This document shows, piece after piece, positions 58,351-64,000 of a stretch of DNA of 64,000 bases. Where the stretch lies: the NCBI GenBank assembly GCA_945859605.1, contig OX243815.1, forward strand, positions 38,962,329 to 39,026,328, in the 5' to 3' direction. The notes beneath the pieces are model-generated. The model saw nothing but the letters and a program-made list of their open reading frames with translations, was not told the DNA's origin and did no database searches. The DNA comes from Lumbricus rubellus. Taxonomy: Eukaryota > Annelida > Clitellata > Crassiclitellata > Lumbricidae. Both the position numbers and the translations under genes were made by a program. Positions within the stretch are counted from its first letter, which is position 1. Each line of letters starts with the position of its first letter.

Positions 58351-58622
58351 AGTCACGACAGCCACTTTGAGCGGTGCGTGACGGCATAATTATGAAAGAA
58401 ACGAGGCCATCATTAGAAAATATTGCAACCAAAGTAACACGAGATCGGCATTCGAGATACACGAGGCTATCAAGTCGCCATCATTCATAAGACGTGAGTG
58501 ATAGCCTACCATCCACACCGTCGTGAAAAGAACATGAAACCATCAAAAGAAACACTGCATAGGCCTACATGTAGACGATCAAAAAACCATCTCGATATAT
58601 TCTCACGACAGAAAGACAGACG
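58351..58622. other. Intergenic, no gene seen
   Basis: No supported feature between the two minisatellites. Confidence 0.4.
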
Positions 58623-58868
58623 AGACAGAGAATAAACCGAGGCAGAGAATAAGACGAAGCAGAGAATAAGAGGAGGAAGAGAATCACACGAGGCAGAGAA
58701 TCACACGAGGCAGAGAATCAGATGAGAGGCAGAGAATAAGACGAAACAGAGAATCAGACGAGGCAGAGAATAAAACGAGGCAGAGAATAAGCAGAGGCAG
58801 CAGAGAATCAGACGAGAAGCAGAGAATCAGACAAAGCAGAGAATAAGCTGAAGCAGAGAATCAGACGA
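58623..58868. repeat. GAGGCAGAGAATAAGAC minisatellite
   Basis: About thirteen diverged 17-20-bp units, (A/C)GA(G/A)GCAGAGAAT(A/C)A.A. Confidence 0.9.
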
Positions 58869-60340
58869 CCTCGTATAAAGAGATATCATGAGAAGATCAT
58901 TATCACGTATCAGCCATCACAGACAGAAATCTTCGTATAGAATTATGTTGAAGGCAGATCATGATGCCATGCACATGAATGATGACTGCAGTCGAGTTGT
59001 CTCCTAATTGCTCTTCCTCCTCCGCCACACAATCCTCCGTTCCCCCGCGATGAGGCCGAAGAAAGGCCGCTCGCAATATTTATGCCGACCGAGCGGCATT
59101 CGTATGGCGCCAGTCGTTCTTTGAATGCGTCGTCGACCGAGATGATTAGCGACCGGAAATGGTGGTGAGGCGACATCTTGTGTGCAAACAGTCATAATAA
59201 AGAGCACAGATATTGATTTCCGGTTTATCAGAGCCGCGTATGGTCTCAATGAGATTTGGCCGAACAACGCTTTTGGCCAATTCTCAACTCCTCGTATAGT
59301 ATTAACATTAGTCTGCAGTGTCAGCGTAATGGGATGTGATGCCTGTAAATGGTAATGCGATGCGATGCGAATGAGATGCGAAATGCAATCCAATCTACAG
59401 CAAAATAATGTTATCTGATGTAATGGGGCTGTAGTAACGTAATTGATGTGATCGAGAATATAATTGATGTAATGTAATGCAAATGTATAAAAACTATTAT
59501 CTGTATACCATATAGCGTGATGCTGTGTGACGTCGTTTTATGAGCTGAGCTGCATTTTACTGTAATAACAATAGCGTTTAAAAATCGACACAATTCTGAT
59601 AGTAAGAATCCAGCTCTTTATCATCAAATTCATCCTGAGAAAATAATATGATACAATGCGAAGGAACAGAGGCACGTACCATAATGATTCACATTGAAAT
59701 TTCACACGTTCTCTCTATAATTGCAACGAAAAAGATTTGGTCTACACAAATGCATTTTATAATATTATTCTCTTACGATATTTAGTTTAAATATATTTGT
59801 AGGTCTATGAAAGAAAATCTGTTATTAATCACTATCTGGCTATTACTCGAACCAGTATCATTGTTGTTCTTCGCAGACGCAATATGTAGATCCCTACTAT
59901 CACCAGAATGTCTGCGAATGCAAAGGTTCAACAAAAACCCCGGACAATTTGGTTCCGTAGCCATACAATGACTGGGAAGCACTGCTATAGTTTATGATGA
60001 ATGAGATATTCTCGGCAAAACATAAAATATTCAACGTCCGCACAGCAGTACCTTTATTTCTATAATTACCAACATTGATCAAGGAGACAACACGAGGGCG
60101 GTTCTTGACAGTGTCTATTCTCAATCCATCTTGCGTTCTCTAAAATGCTACTGTAGGCTACCTATGCCAGCATCCGAATTAACTGGTCATTGTCATCTGA
60201 TCTGATCCATAAGCTTATATCTTGTACGTTTGGCAAGTAGGAATTTACGACTTATGTGCTCCTGTAAAAAAACAATTATCTGGCACTCGGATCTCAGGGT
60301 AAAATAATGAATTCTACCGTTTGATCTGCGGTTAAAAATT
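58869..60340. other. Intergenic with a GC-rich island
   Basis: A GC-rich island at 59000-59160 has minus-strand frames but no start, splice or homology support strong enough to call. The rest is AT-rich. Confidence 0.3.
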
Positions 60341-60341
60341 C

Positions 60342-60805
60342 AACCAATCCATCCAATCACCCAATCATCCATCCATCTATCCATCCATCCATTCAACCAT
60401 TCATCCGTCCATCCATTCATCTATTCATCCATCCATCCAAATCATCCATATATCCATCCATTCATCTATTCATCCATCCATCTATGCATTCATCCATCCA
60501 TCCATTTATACATCCATCCATTTATCCATCCATCAATCCATCGACCCATCCATCCAACCACCCAATTATCCATCCATCTATCCATCCACCCAATCATCCA
60601 TCCATTTATCCATCCATCCATGTATCTAATCCATCTACCCATCCATCCATCCAACCACCCAATCATCCATCCATCTATCCATCCACCCAATCATCCATCT
60701 ATCCATCCACCCATCCATCCAATCACCCAATCCACCCATCCATCCACCCAAGCATCCATCCACCAATCCATGCATCCATCCATCCGTTCATCCATCTATG
60801 GATGT
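60342..60805. repeat. (CATC)n tetranucleotide array
   Basis: Interrupted CATC/CATT/CACC words over about 460 bases. Its Ile/His/Pro/Ser frames are artefacts. Confidence 0.95.
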
Positions 60806-60874
60806 CGTGCATCACCAGCCTTATCTTCCAAACGACATTCTCGACGGTTCCAATGTTTCTCTCAACATCTACAT

Positions 60875-61661
60875 CAGAGGTTCTCAACCGGTGTGTCGCG
60901 ACACACTAGTGTGTCGCGAAGCGACCGGAGGTGTGTCGCGTAAAAGTGGTGTGTCGCTGGTGTGTCGCGAAGAATTGGTGTGTCGCGAATTCTCACAGCA
61001 TCCAACCGTCGTTCTTGCATTGCATTGACTTGTTCACTTTAGCAGTTTGCCAGGCGTAGGTTGTGAGAATAGAGGCTATTCGAAGGAATTCATTTATCTA
61101 TTCCATTTTACACAATGCTGTAACCTTCGAAAAAATGTGGAAAATTGTCATGAAGAAACAAAAATTTTGCGATTCTAAAATTGATGACGCGGAAAGGTTG
61201 CTTGTGTATTCAGAGCGTTACAATTTAGGCCCTACCATGTAAGAAAGGTGCACAAGGTCCAGGGACCCCCAGAAGTCCCAAGTAATGGCCCGTTTTTAAA
61301 CAAACAAATAATCACTGTAGGCCTGGGCGTTCCAGTTTATATGTTAAAATTAGGCCTATTAGACGTTTTTAAGGGCGTTTAGTTTCGGTAGTGTTCACTG
61401 TTCAGCTACCTTTATTCCATGTTTTCTTGTTTTGCTTTGAGCTATTAGGGCTAGTCACCGCTAGTGGTTTCGAGTCTTTGAACTATGGTCAATTTACGGG
61501 TTTTTAAAAATCTAAAACTCATAATTATAGGCTAAGCTGGCTTAATTAGACCTAATTTAATTTTTTAACGATACTCACATGACGATAGCGTGCATGGTGT
61601 GTCGCGAAATTTGGACGCAAGTTTAGGTGTGTCGCGCGCGAAAAAAGGTTGAGAACCTCTG
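60875..61661 (+). mobile_element. hAT element (Charlie-like), 787 bp, left copy
   Basis: Starts CAGAGGTTCTCAACCGGTG and ends GGTTGAGAACCTCTG, flanked by an exact 8-bp duplication ATCTACAT (60867-60874 and 61662-61669). Many GTGTGTCGCG words crowd the first 130 bases and a few the last 70. There is no transposase. It is identical by eye and in length to the inverted copy at 61731-62517. Confidence 0.95.
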
Positions 61662-61730
61662 ATCTACATAATGCACATATCCTAACGACGAACGGTCAAA
61701 GTCTCTTTAGCACAGTTCCTACATGTAGGC

Positions 61731-62517
61731 CAGAGGTTCTCAACCTTTTTTCGCGCGCGACACACCTAAACTTGCGTCCAAATTTCGCGACACACCATGC
61801 ACGCTATCGTCATGTGAGTATCGTTAAAAAATTAAATTAGGTCTAATTAAGCCAGCTTAGCCTATAATTATGAGTTTTAGATTTTTAAAAACCCGTAAAT
61901 TGACCATAGTTCAAAGACTCGAAACCACTAGCGGTGACTAGCCCTAATAGCTCAAAGCAAAACAAGAAAACATGGAATAAAGGTAGCTGAACAGTGAACA
62001 CTACCGAAACTAAACGCCCTTAAAAACGTCTAATAGGCCTAATTTTAACATATAAACTGGAACGCCCAGGCCTACAGTGATTATTTGTTTGTTTAAAAAC
62101 GGGCCATTACTTGGGACTTCTGGGGGTCCCTGGACCTTGTGCACCTTTCTTACATGGTAGGGCCTAAATTGTAACGCTCTGAATACACAAGCAACCTTTC
62201 CGCGTCATCAATTTTAGAATCGCAAAATTTTTGTTTCTTCATGACAATTTTCCACATTTTTTCGAAGGTTACAGCATTGTGTAAAATGGAATAGATAAAT
62301 GAATTCCTTCGAATAGCCTCTATTCTCACAACCTACGCCTGGCAAACTGCTAAAGTGAACAAGTCAATGCAATGCAAGAACGACGGTTGGATGCTGTGAG
62401 AATTCGCGACACACCAATTCTTCGCGACACACCAGCGACACACCACTTTTACGCGACACACCTCCGGTCGCTTCGCGACACACTAGTGTGTCGCGACACA
62501 CCGGTTGAGAACCTCTG
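61731..62517 (-). mobile_element. hAT element (Charlie-like), 787 bp, inverted right copy
   Basis: Same family as 60875-61661 in opposite orientation, with its own exact 8-bp duplication ATGTAGGC (61723-61730 and 62518-62525). The independent duplications show two separate insertions rather than a duplicated block. Confidence 0.95.
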
Positions 62518-62525
62518 ATGTAGGC

Positions 62526-62812
62526 TATACACTGACGACATTCAATTTGGCAAGAGATGCAGTCGCCATCTGACTTGCCTTATGTAGCGCTTCAATGTTT
62601 TCTTTTGCGTTGACAAACCACTTTATACGACGTCTTTCCTCGGAAGCATCGATCTATCGCTGCACACACATGTCACGTGATCGCGCAACTCGATATTCAT
62701 GAACCATTGGCGATGCAGCTCAAAGTGGTTCGGTCAGAACATTCCCTTTACAGTTCACTACGATCCGATCTGGAACCGAATATATATATATATATATAAT
62801 ACATATATATTC
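62526..62812. other. Intergenic, no gene seen
   Basis: Ends in a short (TA)n run at about 62781-62799. Confidence 0.4.
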
Positions 62813-62814
62813 TC

Positions 62815-63343
62815 TCTCTGAGGAGGAGGGGGGAGGAGGAGAAGGAAGAGGAGGAAGAATCTTCTTCTTCTCCCCGTTCCTTTTCCTGTTCCTTCTCTTC
62901 CTCTTCCTCTTCCTCCTCTTCCTCTTCTTCTTCTTCTTCTTCTTTCTCCTCCTCCTCTTCTTCCTCTTCCTCCTCCGCCTCCTCTTCCTCTTCCTGTTTC
63001 TTCTCTTCCTCTTCCTGTTCCTCCTCTTCCTCCTCCTCCTCTTCTTTCTCTTCCTCTTCCTCCTCCTCTTCCTCCTCCGCCTCCTCCTCCTCTTCCTCTT
63101 CTTCTTCTTCCTCTTCCTCTTTCTGTTCCTGTTCCTGTTCCTCTTCCTCTTCGTCTTCTTCGTCTTCTTCTTCGTCGTCTTCTTCTTCTTCTTCTTCTTC
63201 CTCCTCCTCCTCTTCCTCTTCTTCTTGTTCTTGTTCTTCTTCTTCCTTTTTCTCTTCCTCTTCTTCTTGTTCTTGTTCTTCTTCCTCTTCCTTTTTCTCT
63301 TCCTCTTCTTCTTCTTCCTTTTCCTCTTCCTCTTCCTCGTCAG
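62815..63343. repeat. Polypurine/polypyrimidine tract of about 0.5 kb
   Basis: The first 55 bases are mostly GAGGAG purines on the plus strand, then about 470 bases are almost pure pyrimidine (TCTTCC, CTCCTC, TTCTTG). The Lys/Arg-rich and Glu-rich minus-strand frames (about 210-236 codons) are artefacts. Confidence 0.95.
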
Positions 63344-63385
63344 GTAACGTCGGACTCTTGTGAGCTTTCGGCCCCCATCGAATGA

Positions 63386-63565
63386 GCAATGTTGCGTAGC
63401 GAGCATTTTTACACTTTTAATGCGTAACAATGTTCACGCTTTTGAATGCGTAGCAAAGAATCTTACACACTTTTGAAAGCGTAACAGAGATTGCTTGCAC
63501 ATTTTTGAGTGCGCAACAGAGAATGTTACACATCTTTGAATGTGTAACAAGAGATGTCCGCAATT
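63386..63565. repeat. Tandem repeat of about 37 bp
   Basis: About five diverged units of the type ACACTTTTGAATGCGTAGCA followed by AAGAAT.TTAC; the frame at 63434-63616 derives from them. Confidence 0.75.
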
Positions 63566-64000
63566 TGAATGACGTACATCGTTCATAATGGTAGCCTTAA
63601 TTACGACGATTGTCATACACGTCTTAGTATTTCACTGATCTAAACAATTATGATTTACGCAGGTTGAGAGAATTAGTCATAAAAATGAGTCAAGGTCAAT
63701 AGCACAGTTTACACGTGCAACTACTGTACGTGGAGAAGATTCTGGCCAACAGAAAGCTATCCTGAATGAGGGACAGAATAGACGATATATATTTATATAT
63801 AATTATAATAGTTAATGTGCGGAAGCTGCATCATATCAGCGTAAAGAAGCGTAGCATTGCATGATGTGCAGTAATGATGAGTGATGATCACACTGTCAGT
63901 CTCATGCTGATCATGCAGATCAAACCTACTGTGTTATTATTCGCTGGCCAACACAGTATGATGATGACCACCAACCACGCACCGACCTTTCAATTTCAAG
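63566..64000. other. Intergenic, no gene seen
   Basis: AT-rich to the end of the window; no supported feature. Confidence 0.4.

Noticed and set aside
62720..63430. Lys/Arg-rich and Glu-rich open frames of 213-236 codons on the minus strand
   Set aside because: Both arise in different frames of the same polypyrimidine tract; composition alone keeps them open.

Overview
This is a stretch of animal nuclear DNA, most likely from a marine invertebrate. Genes are sparse and split by GT-AG introns. One is a clear orthologue of the animal-wide gene C2orf69. The rest is AT-rich intergenic DNA full of DNA transposons, degraded non-LTR retrotransposons, tRNA-related SINE-like repeats and simple repeats. 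A palindromic octamer, TAGGCCTA, recurs through the intergenic DNA. I cannot name the species; an invertebrate deuterostome such as an echinoderm or hemichordate is a guess from the texture of the sequence.

Genes. At the left edge are the last two exons of an unidentified plus-strand gene (398-466 and 703-730). C2orf69 occupies 19166-20953 (+) as two exons joined in phase 0. On the minus strand there are weaker candidates: a Pro/Ser-rich exon (12538-12856) and two exons that could be the secretion-signal start (16161-16266) and the membrane-anchor end (13568-13721) of one type I membrane protein. The most interesting gene is on the minus strand from a TATA box at 49860-49867 to a polyadenylation signal at 47027-47032. 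It would encode an acidic, Ser/Asp-rich protein of 297 residues, but its reading frame is cut by a 1,096-bp piggyBac-type element at a TTAA site. Removing the element and one TTAA gives one open frame.

Mobile DNA. I could delimit twelve hAT-type elements by their ends; eleven have exact 8-bp target duplications. There are two TTAA-flanked piggyBac-type elements, several TA-flanked Tc1/mariner-type elements (one family begins CAGGGTGGGCC), a TIR element with a 9-bp duplication, an element full of a repeated GTCGTATGTCCA motif, two kinds of SINE-like repeat, a 5'-truncated LINE with an almost intact reverse transcriptase (34573-36309), and at least four LINE tail fragments. Many are nested. At 29047-32535 a hAT lies inside a hAT, inside a long-TIR mariner-like element, inside an older repeat. 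At 4636-6569 a foldback MITE lies inside a hAT, inside a piggyBac-type element. At 60875-62517 two 787-bp copies of one hAT face each other and form a giant near-perfect palindrome.

Simple and tandem repeats are extensive: tetranucleotide arrays at 23-25, 28, 43 and 60 kb, an 18-bp tandem at 25.6 kb, a 43-bp tandem at 41.2 kb, CAT/GAT arrays at 54.6-55.4 kb and a 0.5-kb polypyrimidine tract at 62.8-63.3 kb. Long open frames in these arrays (His-, Ile/His/Pro/Ser-, Lys/Arg- or Glu-rich) are artefacts. No bacterial, CRISPR or viral system was found. The novelty lies in how the transposons are arranged and what they did to host reading frames.
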